Source: an uncultured Gammaproteobacteria bacterium (GTDB taxonomy: Bacteria; Pseudomonadota; Gammaproteobacteria; Pseudomonadales; Azotimanducaceae). From it: a DNA stretch of 34,559 bases. Position numbers and translations under genes: made by a program. Within the stretch, counting starts at the first letter, position 1, and every line of letters starts with the position of its first letter. The DNA lies in assembly GCA_913049815.1 (NCBI GenBank), contig CAJWYI010000011.1, positions 1 through 34,559 of the forward strand. Reading direction: 5' to 3'. The notes beneath the pieces were generated by a model. It searched no databases, had not been told where the DNA came from, and worked only from the letters and a program-made list of their open reading frames with translations. Positions 6,924 to 15,037 of this stretch are shown here, piece by piece.

Positions 6924-8588
6924 CTATCGTTCCTGAGTCAATAATTCCGGGTATTGCGAAAACCGAGTGTCCTGCCGGGTCGAGACCTCAATCACAACTA
7001 CTTCGCCATTCTCATTCGCCTTTTGCGCTTCGGCAATCGCTGGAACTATCCCCTCAGCCTTGTCCACATGGATCCCTTTTGCACCGAGTGCCATGCCCAT
7101 ACCGGCGTAGTCACCGCCCTGATTCCCTGCACCGAATTTCTCCATCGCTGTTGGCATCTTGGTGTCGTAGCCACCCATCGTCCGATTGTTGATGACCAGC
7201 GTGGTAATCGGCACCTCGGCGCGAACCGCTGTTTCAATCTCCGTGCCGGTGTGCCCAAAGGCAAGGTCACCCATGAAGTTCATACAGAATTTGGAAGGAT
7301 CCGCCAGCTTTGCACCGATCATGAGCGGAATCCCAAAGCCAAGGTGGGTTGTTTTACCCCAGCCTATATAGCTTAGGGGCGTCTTGCTCGCCTTGTAGAA
7401 AGGCATGATCTGATCACGTGGGTTGCCTGCATCATGTGTCAGCACTGTGTTGTCATGATCAACTGCCCGATTGATTTCATGGACAACACGATAGGGATTC
7501 ACAGGGACCTCATCCGACGTCAGAATCGGCATCCAGTCTTCGAGCCATTCACGACGTGTCTGGGTAATCATGCTATGTAGTTCTTCGTTTTTTGGCCGGC
7601 CGTCCTCACCGACCTGTGCTTTGACTTCATCGATCATAGCCTCCAGTGTCAGTTTCGCATCACCGACAAGGCCAAGATCAATGTCGTAATCTTTATTGAT
7701 GTCTTCCGGTGATACCGTACTCTGAATCATGAACTTACCGGGTGGAACGTCCTGCCCGAAGGATGTTCGGGTCAGCGCGGATCCGACCGCGAAAAACGTA
7801 TCGGAGATCCCAAGCCAACGATAGACACCTTTGGGTGCGGTTCGATTTGCAGATCCCAGTGCCAGCGGATGATCATCAGGAAACGCACTTTTCGCTTCCA
7901 TCGTCGTGATCACCGGAATCTGCATCAGCTCCGCTAAGATCATAAGCTCAGAGGTCGCGTCCGCATACAGCACACCCTGACCAGCCCAAATTACCGGATG
8001 TCGTGCTGACAATAACTGGCTAACTGCATCTTTCACAGCGTTGCGATTCGGTGCGTATTTCATTGGTTTGGAAGCCTCGTAATGCATCGCATTCTCTGGT
8101 ACTTCCTGAGACAAAATATCCCGCTGCATTTCAACCAATGCAGGACCTGGACGCCCCTGACGGATAGCGTGGAAAGCGCGTCGCATCTCACGGGCTGTTT
8201 TTGTCACGTCATCAATGGACAGAGCTAGTTTTGTCACCTTCTCGTAATTACGTACTGCAGAGAAATTGGGCGCAATACTGTATTTATCGGTGCCTGCTCC
8301 CTGTGGCAGGAACAAAAGGGGTACCCCTTCACCCCATGCTTGTGCGATACCACCAAACGAATTTTCGACACCAGGTCCATCTTGTGCCGCAAACACCCCT
8401 ACCTGCTTACCCAGTGTCTGGCGGCTGAATCCGTCTGCTGCGTTGATGCCGCCACGTTCCTGACGAAACACAATGGGACGGATATCCACTTTGGCCGCCG
8501 CTTCAATAAGCGGGTTAGCAGGGAAACACGCCATCCAGGTCACCCCTTCCTCTTTCAGGCATCGTGCAATCAGGTCAAAGCCGTTCAA
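6924..8588 (-). CDS. Thiamine-diphosphate-dependent enzyme (acetolactate synthase / 2-hydroxyacyl-CoA lyase superfamily)
   Basis: Three-domain ThDP enzyme of 554 residues: N-terminal Pyr domain (1-165) with candidate catalytic E44 in FRQERGG, a central transhydrogenase-like domain (about 190-325), and a C-terminal PP domain with the ThDP-Mg motif G440-D441...N467-N468. The motif reads GDL rather than the usual GDG. The start is TTG 8588, placed 6 nt after AGGAG; the track's longer ATG version adds 45 non-conserved residues. The superfamily covers acetolactate synthase, benzoylformate decarboxylase, oxalyl-CoA decarboxylase and 2-hydroxyacyl-CoA lyase, and I cannot assign one. It heads an operon with sulfatase 2, and a 9-bp inverted repeat lies in its leader. 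Confidence 0.85.
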   Translation of the reverse strand: MNGFDLIARCLKEEGVTWMACFPANPLIEAAAKVDIRPIVFRQERGGINAADGFSRQTLGKQVGVFAAQDGPGVENSFGGIAQAWGEGVPLLFLPQGAGTDKYSIAPNFSAVRNYEKVTKLALSIDDVTKTAREMRRAFHAIRQGRPGPALVEMQRDILSQEVPENAMHYEASKPMKYAPNRNAVKDAVSQLLSARHPVIWAGQGVLYADATSELMILAELMQIPVITTMEAKSAFPDDHPLALGSANRTAPKGVYRWLGISDTFFAVGSALTRTSFGQDVPPGKFMIQSTVSPEDINKDYDIDLGLVGDAKLTLEAMIDEVKAQVGEDGRPKNEELHSMITQTRREWLEDWMPILTSDEVPVNPYRVVHEINRAVDHDNTVLTHDAGNPRDQIMPFYKASKTPLSYIGWGKTTHLGFGIPLMIGAKLADPSKFCMNFMGDLAFGHTGTEIETAVRAEVPITTLVINNRTMGGYDTKMPTAMEKFGAGNQGGDYAGMGMALGAKGIHVDKAEGIVPAIAEAQKANENGEVVVIEVSTRQDTRFSQYPELLTQER

Positions 8589-8594
8589 CGTTCT

Positions 8595-8599
8595 CTCCT
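8595..8599 (-). promoter_or_regulatory. Shine-Dalgarno AGGAG deciding the TTG start of the ThDP enzyme
   Basis: AGGAG on the minus strand, 6 nt before TTG 8588. The family-like N-terminus (NGFDLIARCLKEEGV) begins exactly there. Confidence 0.8.
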
Positions 8600-8616
8600 T
8601 TCTTCTCGTATTTCGT

Positions 8617-8654
8617 TTGGAACACCAATGATTCTTGGTTTCAGAGTGTTCCAA
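8617..8654 (-). promoter_or_regulatory. 9-bp inverted repeat in the 5' leader of the ThDP enzyme
   Basis: TTGGAACAC (8617-8625) and GTGTTCCAA (8646-8654) are exact reverse complements separated by 20 nt, and the spacer can form a short extra CAA/TTG pairing. It lies 29-66 nt upstream of the TTG start. It could be an operator for a dimeric regulator or a leader hairpin; the sequence does not decide between these. Confidence 0.5.
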
Positions 8655-9188
8655 TTGATCATTTTCACTGCAGCAACTTCGCTCGCCTCTCTGGCCAGCG
8701 AAGACCTCCAAACCCACGGTCAATCAGCCCTTCACTGCAACACATTCATTTCAGAAATGTCGCCTTTAGGCTATCACAGATGAGCAAAGCGATTGAGATA
8801 ACCGATTCATGCGCCTTGTTGCGCTGGACCCGCAATCCAATCTTTCGTGGATTCATATGGGATGACGATACCACCGAAACGAACCTGTCCGGTCATCGGG
8901 TAGTCGCAGTTAGCACAGAGACTGCACAAACATAGCAACAGAAATCACTCGTCGTATCACCTACCATAGGCCCTAGGGAAGCGGTCGATGACCATGCAAG
9001 CAGTACGGTATCCCCTTCTGACATCAAACCTGACGGTGCCCCGATTCCCTGTCGATCAGCGACACCCCCAAATGGAGTTACATCTGTGTGGTAGCGACCC
9101 CTTGTGCCGTTGCACTATGGGAGGTGACGATGGGATCCTGCAATCGCGCACCAGACCGGATTATTCAGGGGCGAAAGATCCAATTCGG

Positions 9189-9929
9189 TCACCTATCTGA
9201 TTGTTCTGACAGTGGTCCAAGGAAGGTCTGCGTCGAGTGGCGCCACAGTCCTGACCTGAAAACTGGAAGATCGCAAAGGTCTGCGGGTACGCCCTTTGGA
9301 TTCACCCGGCTATTCAGCACCACCCTGATCCCGTCAGTCTGATTGATCCCTACCCGGTGCGCGCAGTGAGATGAGACAAAGACCGCCATACCCCGTTTTG
9401 GTATAATCTTAACCTCGCCGGGCAGTCGGCCATGATTGGGACCATCCGATGGAAAGCCCTCATAGAGATGCGAGCCTGGCAGGACGTATAGGCAGCCCTG
9501 TTCCGGTGCGTAATCACGTGTGTACACGAGCCGATTCAGGGTAAACCTGTTTGGATCGGTATCAGATGAGTCCTTGTGCCAACCCTGGCCTCCTGTTTTT
9601 GGGGTCGCGAATGCAAAACCATAAAGCGTCTCATACGTATCGCCGACGATCGATGCCGTAACGGCTTGCATCTCACGGTTTGAAAACAGCACTTGGAAAG
9701 GCGGAGAACGACTGATAGGCAGTGCCTTGAGGTGCACCTCGAATCGCCGTCGATACTCCGAACTCTCGCGGCCCGGCAGATCATCCCAGCGTGCCTGCCA
9801 GTCATCGACCAATGCATCTAGTTCTGCGACTTCCTGAAACCCGAAAAAATCGGGGCACACTACATAGCCGTCCCTTGCAAACGACTCTCGCAACTGAGCG
9901 TGCCCGACCAGGTTCCTCTGTTCCATCAT
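9189..9929 (-). CDS. Phytanoyl-CoA dioxygenase (PhyH) family protein
   Basis: Fe(II)/2-oxoglutarate-dependent oxygenase fold of 246 residues. The metal facial triad is H118-x-D120 (GWHKDSSD) with a distal His in SHCAHRVG (H188 or H191), and R202 (DGIRVVLNSR) can bind 2-oxoglutarate. CLYVLPGSHL is the usual strand before the second half of the cupin barrel. I start at the first ATG of the ATGATG pair (9929); the track start is an in-frame TTG with no Shine-Dalgarno, and none is obvious at 9929 either. It lies 78 nt after the next PhyH gene on the same strand. Many family members hydroxylate small metabolites rather than phytanoyl-CoA, so the substrate is open. Confidence 0.85.
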   Translation of the reverse strand: MMEQRNLVGHAQLRESFARDGYVVCPDFFGFQEVAELDALVDDWQARWDDLPGRESSEYRRRFEVHLKALPISRSPPFQVLFSNREMQAVTASIVGDTYETLYGFAFATPKTGGQGWHKDSSDTDPNRFTLNRLVYTRDYAPEQGCLYVLPGSHLYEGFPSDGPNHGRLPGEVKIIPKRGMAVFVSSHCAHRVGINQTDGIRVVLNSRVNPKGVPADLCDLPVFRSGLWRHSTQTFLGPLSEQSDR

Positions 9930-10007
9930 CGAAGCATGAGGACAACACGCACATCGGTCAAGAAGGGGGCACGCCGACTCGACTGGACGATCCAAAAAAC
10001 CTGACTG

Positions 10008-11057
10008 TCAATCTCCTGCCGCTTGGGTGCTCTCATCATCCTGTGACTGACGGGCCTTGTAGGCGGCACGGTGTCGTTCAAAGGACATTCGACCATCGTG
10101 CTCCAGATAATTGTACTTTGGCCGAATAGTGACTTTACCCGCGGCTGGCTCCTTATCGAAAAGACTACAGTAGGTCTCAACAGTGCCCCGACCGTGTCCC
10201 GTTCCGGGGGGCGCCTCCAGCGCACGAAGATCAGCAGTTCGATCGCTTTTACCAAAGGGAAACGGTCCATAGACATCCATCAGTCCGGCAAACCGCACGG
10301 TGTTTCTATCGAGCACTTCCTGGGTCACTGTCTCACGGTAAGGCTCTTGCGGCTGATATCTCGGGCGCATGTACTCGTACTGCAGCGCCATGCGAACGCC
10401 TGGCGTCTTGCGTGGATAAGAGCCGTGCCAGGTATGATTGCCCCAGACCACTGCTGATCCCGCCGGCGCATCAACCGCCACAGCACGGTCCGCCCAGTAT
10501 TTCGATTCGGGAGGACTGACCTGACGTCGCCACTTGTGGCTTCCGGGAAGAAATGACACCGCACCATCTTTCTTGTTGTAATCGGTCAGGAAGTAGTGGA
10601 CGTTCGCGTTCACGTTCAGACCAGGGTGCGCGTCAGGCGTCGGATCCAGATAATCGCCGTGAATTCCGGTTCGGGCCTCCCCCTGTCCTTTCACCCAACC
10701 ATTACAAAGACTCAGAATGCAGTTGGTACCAAGCAGGTACTGCGCCAGACCTAGGCCAGCCGGGTTGTACGCGTATTTTTCGAATCGCTCATCTTCCCAC
10801 ATCAGGAAACGCAGATTGTCGTTCACGTCATTCCAACGGTCTATATCTTCGGAAAAGTCACCAAACCGCCGCTGTACGACGCCCTCCAACGCATCTTTCA
10901 GTTCAATATGCCAGCCATCAGGTCCAATCTTTTCCGGAGGGATGATCGTGTACCCAAACGCTTCCAATTCGGCGATATTGGTTTCCAGTCCGAGCTGTTG
11001 AAGCTCCTGGTAGAGTGGACCCATAGACCCAGCGGTTTCCCAGTTTTCTATATTCAT
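10008..11057 (-). CDS. Phytanoyl-CoA dioxygenase (PhyH) family protein
   Basis: Fe(II)/2-oxoglutarate oxygenase, 349 residues. H133-G-D135 (GIHGDYLD) and distal H211 (HTWHGSYPRK) form the metal triad, and R222 (GVRMALQYEY) is the likely 2-oxoglutarate anchor. VSFLPGSHKW is the family strand. The start at ATG 11057 has GGAAG about 8 nt upstream; the extension to 11126 reads as promoter region. The C-terminal 100 residues (after MRPRYQP) extend past the minimal PhyH domain. It shares the PAGSAVVW...WH.xYPRKxPG pattern with the PhyH at 18667, so those two are closer to each other than to the other copies. It is divergent from the MDR/ACAD operon across a palindrome. Confidence 0.87.
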   Translation of the reverse strand: MNIENWETAGSMGPLYQELQQLGLETNIAELEAFGYTIIPPEKIGPDGWHIELKDALEGVVQRRFGDFSEDIDRWNDVNDNLRFLMWEDERFEKYAYNPAGLGLAQYLLGTNCILSLCNGWVKGQGEARTGIHGDYLDPTPDAHPGLNVNANVHYFLTDYNKKDGAVSFLPGSHKWRRQVSPPESKYWADRAVAVDAPAGSAVVWGNHTWHGSYPRKTPGVRMALQYEYMRPRYQPQEPYRETVTQEVLDRNTVRFAGLMDVYGPFPFGKSDRTADLRALEAPPGTGHGRGTVETYCSLFDKEPAAGKVTIRPKYNYLEHDGRMSFERHRAAYKARQSQDDESTQAAGD

Positions 11058-11095
11058 GGATGAATCTTCCGGTAAACTCCTAACATCTATAGTCA

Positions 11096-11113
11096 CACAT
11101 CTTACGTGATGTG
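11096..11113. promoter_or_regulatory. 18-bp palindrome in divergent promoter region, candidate operator
   Basis: CACATC-TTACGT-GATGTG, exact 6-bp arms. It lies 39-56 nt before the PhyH start (-) and 70-87 nt before the MDR start (+). On the minus strand a TATAGA hexamer lies just downstream of it, so a bound protein would occlude that promoter. Confidence 0.4.
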
Positions 11114-11182
11114 GTAACGAGACCAAATCTCACCGTTTTGCTATGCTCTGCGCCTTCTACTAGCGCTCCATAATGAGCTTCC

Positions 11183-12211
11183 ATGGCGATTAGTATCCGT
11201 ACCTATCGTTGTCATCGGATTGATGATGACATCACTACCATCTCACTCGACGAGGTGTCGCTGCCCTCACCTGCGCCAAACGAAGTGCAGGTGCGTTTAA
11301 AGGCTTGTGCTGTCAATTTTCCCGATATCTTGATGATTCAGGGAAAATATCAGAAAAAGCCACCACTACCGTTTGCACCTGGCGGAGAAGCTGCGGGAGA
11401 CGTCATTGCAACGGGCTCCGAAGTGACGAACGTGAACGAAGGAGATGCGGTCATTGTCAGCTGTGGCCATGGCGGTTTCGCCGAAGCGATCAATATCGAA
11501 AGCCACGCGGTTCGCCCCATGCCCGCCGGCATGGACTACGCGGCTGCCGCCTCTTTTCAAACTGCTTATCTGACCGCCTGGGTCGCACTGAGCTGTCGTG
11601 GTCAACTTCAATCCGGCGAACACCTGTTAGTCCATGGTGCTACCGGCGGTGTTGGAATGGCGGCTGTGGATCTCGGTAAATATCTGGGTGCAACGGTCAT
11701 TGCCACTGGCGGAAGGGATGACAAGCTGGCGGTTGTAAAGTCGCGCGGTGCTGATCACGTGCTCAACTACAGCCTCGATGATGGACGCATGGGCGGTTTC
11801 CGCGACGAGGTGAAAGCGCTGACCGATGGCCGAGGTGTCGATGTCGTCTACGATCCCGTGGGTGGTGACGTCTTTGACGAATCAATGCGTTGCGTCAACA
11901 TTGACGCCCGCCTACTCACGATTGGCTTTACGAGCGGTCGTTGGCCGCAGGCCGCCGTCAACCTGATTCTGATCAAACAGTTGTCTGTGATCGGGGTCCG
12001 TGCAGGTGAATACGGTCGAACCTACCCGAATCGAGGCATCGAGAACCAGAAGGCGATCTACGATCTCGCAGCCAGTGGAGCCATCAAACCCTACGTCTGC
12101 AAAGCGTTTCCCATAGAAGACGCCGTCGAAGCTATGCAGATGCTGGAATCACGGAACGTCATCGGCAAGTGCGTTGTGACGATGAATGGATACGAACCTC
12201 AACTGAACTGA
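11183..12211 (+). CDS. NAD(P)H:quinone oxidoreductase-like MDR protein (zinc-independent)
   Basis: Medium-chain dehydrogenase/reductase of the QOR group, 342 residues. The N-terminal GroES-like domain (about 25-115) carries VNFPDILMIQGKYQ and LPFAPGGEAAGDV, typical of QOR, and lacks the cysteines of zinc alcohol dehydrogenases. The nucleotide-binding loop is HGATGGVG (151-158). Substrates in the family include quinones, enones and acryloyl- or crotonyl-type CoA esters. It lies 20 nt upstream of the acyl-CoA dehydrogenase, so the two probably form one operon; an enoyl/acyl-CoA reductase role would fit this but is not shown. Confidence 0.88.
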   Translation: MAISIRTYRCHRIDDDITTISLDEVSLPSPAPNEVQVRLKACAVNFPDILMIQGKYQKKPPLPFAPGGEAAGDVIATGSEVTNVNEGDAVIVSCGHGGFAEAINIESHAVRPMPAGMDYAAAASFQTAYLTAWVALSCRGQLQSGEHLLVHGATGGVGMAAVDLGKYLGATVIATGGRDDKLAVVKSRGADHVLNYSLDDGRMGGFRDEVKALTDGRGVDVVYDPVGGDVFDESMRCVNIDARLLTIGFTSGRWPQAAVNLILIKQLSVIGVRAGEYGRTYPNRGIENQKAIYDLAASGAIKPYVCKAFPIEDAVEAMQMLESRNVIGKCVVTMNGYEPQLN

Positions 12212-12231
12212 AATAACCACTGGAGGAAACC

Positions 12232-13479
12232 ATGGCTGATCTGGATGCCGATCTCTTCAACCTGGCCATGTCGGCCGAAGCCCAACCGCTGATGGATGCG
12301 GTGAACAAACACATCGCAGAGAATGTCGATCCGATCACGGAAGAATTCTATGAGCTAGATAAAGAAAAGGAGGACCGCTGGAGCTGGCATCCAAAACAAC
12401 TCGAGCTCCTGGAAGGTGCCAAGAACAAAGCCAAAGAGAGCGGCCTCTGGAACTTTTTTCTTCCGGAATCGGAGTACGGAGACGGTTTGACGAATCTCGA
12501 CTATGCCTACATTGCGGCCGAGCTTGGCAAATCACCATTGGCATCAGAGACCTTGAACTGTTCGGCACCAGACACCGGCAACATGGAGGTCCTGGAACGT
12601 GTTGGTACACCTGAACAGAAAGAACAGTGGCTGAAGCCACTACTTAATGGAGAGATTCGATCCGCGTACGCAATGACAGAACCGGCACTTCCCTCCTCCG
12701 ATGCCAAAAACATCAGTACATCAGCTGTGTTGGATGGTGATGAATGGGTGATTAATGGCGAGAAATACTATATCTCCGGTGCTGGCGACCCACGTTGCAA
12801 GATCATGATCACCATGGTGAAAACTAGTCCAGACGCCGCACCTAACCGCCAACAATCGCAGATCCTAGTTCCGAAAGATACTCCGGGTGTTGAGATTATC
12901 GAGGGGATGCAGGTATTCGGTCAGGATCATGCCCCACGCGGTCACATGCACCTGCGCTTTAAAAATGTTCGAGTCCCCAAGGACAACATACTGCTAGGTG
13001 AAGGCCGTGGATTCGAAATCTCCCAGGTACGTCTAGGCCCTGGACGCATTCATCATTGCATGCGCTCAATCGGCAAAGCTGAAAAAGCGCTTGAGCTCAT
13101 GGTGAAACGTTCTGGCAAACGAGTGGCTTTCGGCAAACCGATCGCCAAACTTGGCAAAAACGTAGAAGTCATTTCACGCGCGCGTATTGAGATCAACGCG
13201 ATGAGACTTGCCGTTCTGCAGGCAGCCAAGGCGATGGATGTATTAGGCAACAAAGAGGCGCGTGTTTATGTGTCTGCCGTTAAGGCAATGGTGCCTGAAA
13301 AAGTTTGCGAAATAATCGATGCCGCGATTCAAATGCATGGCGCGACGGGTATCTCACAGTGGACGCCTTTGGCCGGTATGTACATGGACATGCGGCATCT
13401 TCGTTTTGCTGACGGACCGGATGAGGTGCATCACATGGTTGTCGGCCGTGCCGAACTCCAAAAGTATGACCTTTGGTAA
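12232..13479 (+). CDS. Acyl-CoA dehydrogenase, ACAD10/11 type
   Basis: FAD-dependent acyl-CoA dehydrogenase, 415 residues. The flavin-site YAMTEP (146-151) lies in the middle domain. The C-terminal helical domain contains GPGRIHHCMRSIG (269-281), a signature of the ACAD10/11 group, then HGATGISQWTPLA and RFADGPDEVH near the end. A GGAGG Shine-Dalgarno precedes the ATG. ACAD10/11 relatives take part in breakdown of 4-hydroxyacyl-CoAs together with a phosphotransferase domain or gene, and no such kinase is visible here. Other branched or medium-chain acyl-CoAs remain possible. The second acyl-CoA dehydrogenase at the window end is of a different subgroup. Confidence 0.9.
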   Translation: MADLDADLFNLAMSAEAQPLMDAVNKHIAENVDPITEEFYELDKEKEDRWSWHPKQLELLEGAKNKAKESGLWNFFLPESEYGDGLTNLDYAYIAAELGKSPLASETLNCSAPDTGNMEVLERVGTPEQKEQWLKPLLNGEIRSAYAMTEPALPSSDAKNISTSAVLDGDEWVINGEKYYISGAGDPRCKIMITMVKTSPDAAPNRQQSQILVPKDTPGVEIIEGMQVFGQDHAPRGHMHLRFKNVRVPKDNILLGEGRGFEISQVRLGPGRIHHCMRSIGKAEKALELMVKRSGKRVAFGKPIAKLGKNVEVISRARIEINAMRLAVLQAAKAMDVLGNKEARVYVSAVKAMVPEKVCEIIDAAIQMHGATGISQWTPLAGMYMDMRHLRFADGPDEVHHMVVGRAELQKYDLW

Positions 13480-14044
13480 ACATGCCTAGGCGTCAGCTAA
13501 CACCGAAAACCAGAAATCGATTGATGCTCCGACGACCTAGGCGCGGACTGCATTGCCTTAGTTGAAGCCTTTAGTGATCAAACACCAAACATAGCGATTA
13601 TGACCCTCCTTCGCGGACAATTTCTAACACCGCTTACCCTGATTAACACACATCGTGGCGAGAACGAGTTTACGTCGTTTGTGCGTTATCGGAAGCGGAG
13701 ACCAACGAAGCTGCAAATACAAAACCAACATTCAAACACTTCAAAACAGTCCCCGGCCTCAAACACGGGGGGTTATTCTTTTCAGTGCTCTTTCGTTTCA
13801 GGGCTCGTTGTTGGGAGGCCAAGGCTTGAATCGTTTATGAAAGTTATGAAGGCCAACTGTGGATAAAAACCATGGCCACTGCTGAGCAAAAAAATAACAA
13901 AGACTGCTAAAACACCTTGTGAGGTCAACGGCGGTCGCCCTCTTCACCCCTGCACTCGTCATTCTTCGCCTTATTGCCCCTTTCCCAATCTCGTCATCTG
14001 GCCAATCCAGTGCATCCCACCCCGTATGTTTGGTCAGGCAAATG
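13480..14044. other. 565-bp convergent intergenic stretch
   Basis: Separates the ACAD gene (+) from the end of hupE (-). It holds one terminator-like hairpin (13751-13770). CCTAGGCG occurs twice (about 13486 and 13536), about 50 nt apart. The open frames here (for example 13600-13866) have no Shine-Dalgarno and no recognisable family. No RNA gene is seen. Confidence 0.6.
13751..13782 (+). terminator. Possible intrinsic terminator
   Basis: CCCCG / CGGGG stem with a 10-nt loop, followed by a T-rich run (TTATTCTTTT). It is 270 nt past the ACAD stop, so it would end a long 3' untranslated tail. The large loop makes it weak. Confidence 0.3.
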
Positions 14045-15037
14045 TTAAAAGGCGACAACCCTGTCAATGAGCCAGTATGCAGAAATGGTGCCCACGAGAT
14101 ACCCCGCCGCGACGTGACCTTGAATGGGCAAGGCGGTATTCAGACGCCGTCCCAGTTCCGAGAACAGTCGGAGCAACAGGATAACGCCAAACGCAAACAT
14201 CACTTGTCCGATCTCGACCCCGACGTTGAACGCCACCAGCCCCGTGACAAGCTGTAGCTGCGGTAGCCCGATTTCAGAAAGTACCGCAGCAAATCCAAGT
14301 CCATGCAGCACGCCAAAGGAAGATGACACTGCAATCGGATGTCGCCAGGTCAGAGATTCAGAAGGTCCAAGTGCAAGTTCTCTGGCAAGGAACAGCACAG
14401 ACAGTGCGATGACAGCCTCAACCGGCCCAACTGGAAGTCTGACAAGTTCCAGAGCGGCCAATACCAACGTCACGGAATGTGCCAGTGTGAAGCCGGTAAT
14501 GGTGATCAGGATTCGCCGCCAATCCCCTGCAATCCAGATCAGACACAGAAGAAACAATAGATGGTCATAGCCGATCCATATATGTTCCATACCCAGCCAG
14601 GTGTATTGAAAGGCGACACCACCGGCCGTTTCAGGTGATGGAATATAGATACTGCGCTCCCCAGAACCATAGGCACGAGTAAATTCCTCACCACCTTGCA
14701 GGATCACTTTGATAACCGTCGGGTTGGCAACCTCGTAGAGAGGATAGACGACAGTCAGTTCCTCGCCATACACACTATCTGTGCATGCGACCTGAAATAC
14801 AGCGGCGAAACCCTCCCATTTACAGGATGTCGGGAACTGGAGTTCTGGCGTATTCTGAATAGCAATACGCGGGGGCAATCTCACTCGATAAGAGAATGCA
14901 GTACCCCTTGCTCCACCCTGCGCTAATTCCCGAATCTCCACATATAGTGGACGAAGATCATCCGCTGATAGCTGCACGCTTATCATGCACATGAGAACAC
15001 AACATTCCCACCGCCAGCGAGACACCGCCCTTTTCAT
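14045..15037 (-). CDS. HupE/UreJ family membrane protein
   Basis: 330 residues with a secretion signal (about 1-25, ending LSADD), a roughly 120-residue periplasmic domain with two cysteines, then about six to seven membrane segments. The HupE/UreJ_2 motifs are clear: H152-xxxx-D158-H159 (EHIWIGYDHLLFLL), H187 in FTLAHSVTL, FGVLHGLGFA (H245) and FNVGVEIGQ (E275). In HupE and UreJ such residues are tied to nickel or cobalt transport; in this longer form metal binding is likely but the cargo is unknown. The ATG overlaps the PPIase stop as ATGA. It is the last gene of the DUF3604-PPIase-HupE operon. Confidence 0.87.
   Translation of the reverse strand: MKRAVSRWRWECCVLMCMISVQLSADDLRPLYVEIRELAQGGARGTAFSYRVRLPPRIAIQNTPELQFPTSCKWEGFAAVFQVACTDSVYGEELTVVYPLYEVANPTVIKVILQGGEEFTRAYGSGERSIYIPSPETAGGVAFQYTWLGMEHIWIGYDHLLFLLCLIWIAGDWRRILITITGFTLAHSVTLVLAALELVRLPVGPVEAVIALSVLFLARELALGPSESLTWRHPIAVSSSFGVLHGLGFAAVLSEIGLPQLQLVTGLVAFNVGVEIGQVMFAFGVILLLRLFSELGRRLNTALPIQGHVAAGYLVGTISAYWLIDRVVAF

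Larger units (their letters stand above)
8589..9188. other. 600-bp stretch without a gene, leader and promoter region of the ThDP operon
   Basis: Lies upstream of the ThDP enzyme and downstream of the PhyH gene at 9189, both on the minus strand. It contains the leader inverted repeat at 8617-8654 and a weaker 6-bp inverted repeat AATCCA/TGGATT at 8834-8853. The short frames on either strand have no Shine-Dalgarno and no family-like sequence. I see no convincing -35/-10 pair. Confidence 0.6.

Noticed and set aside
13600-13866. 88-aa plus-strand ORF in the ACAD-hupE gap
   Set aside because: No Shine-Dalgarno, no recognisable domain, and a terminator-like hairpin lies inside it.
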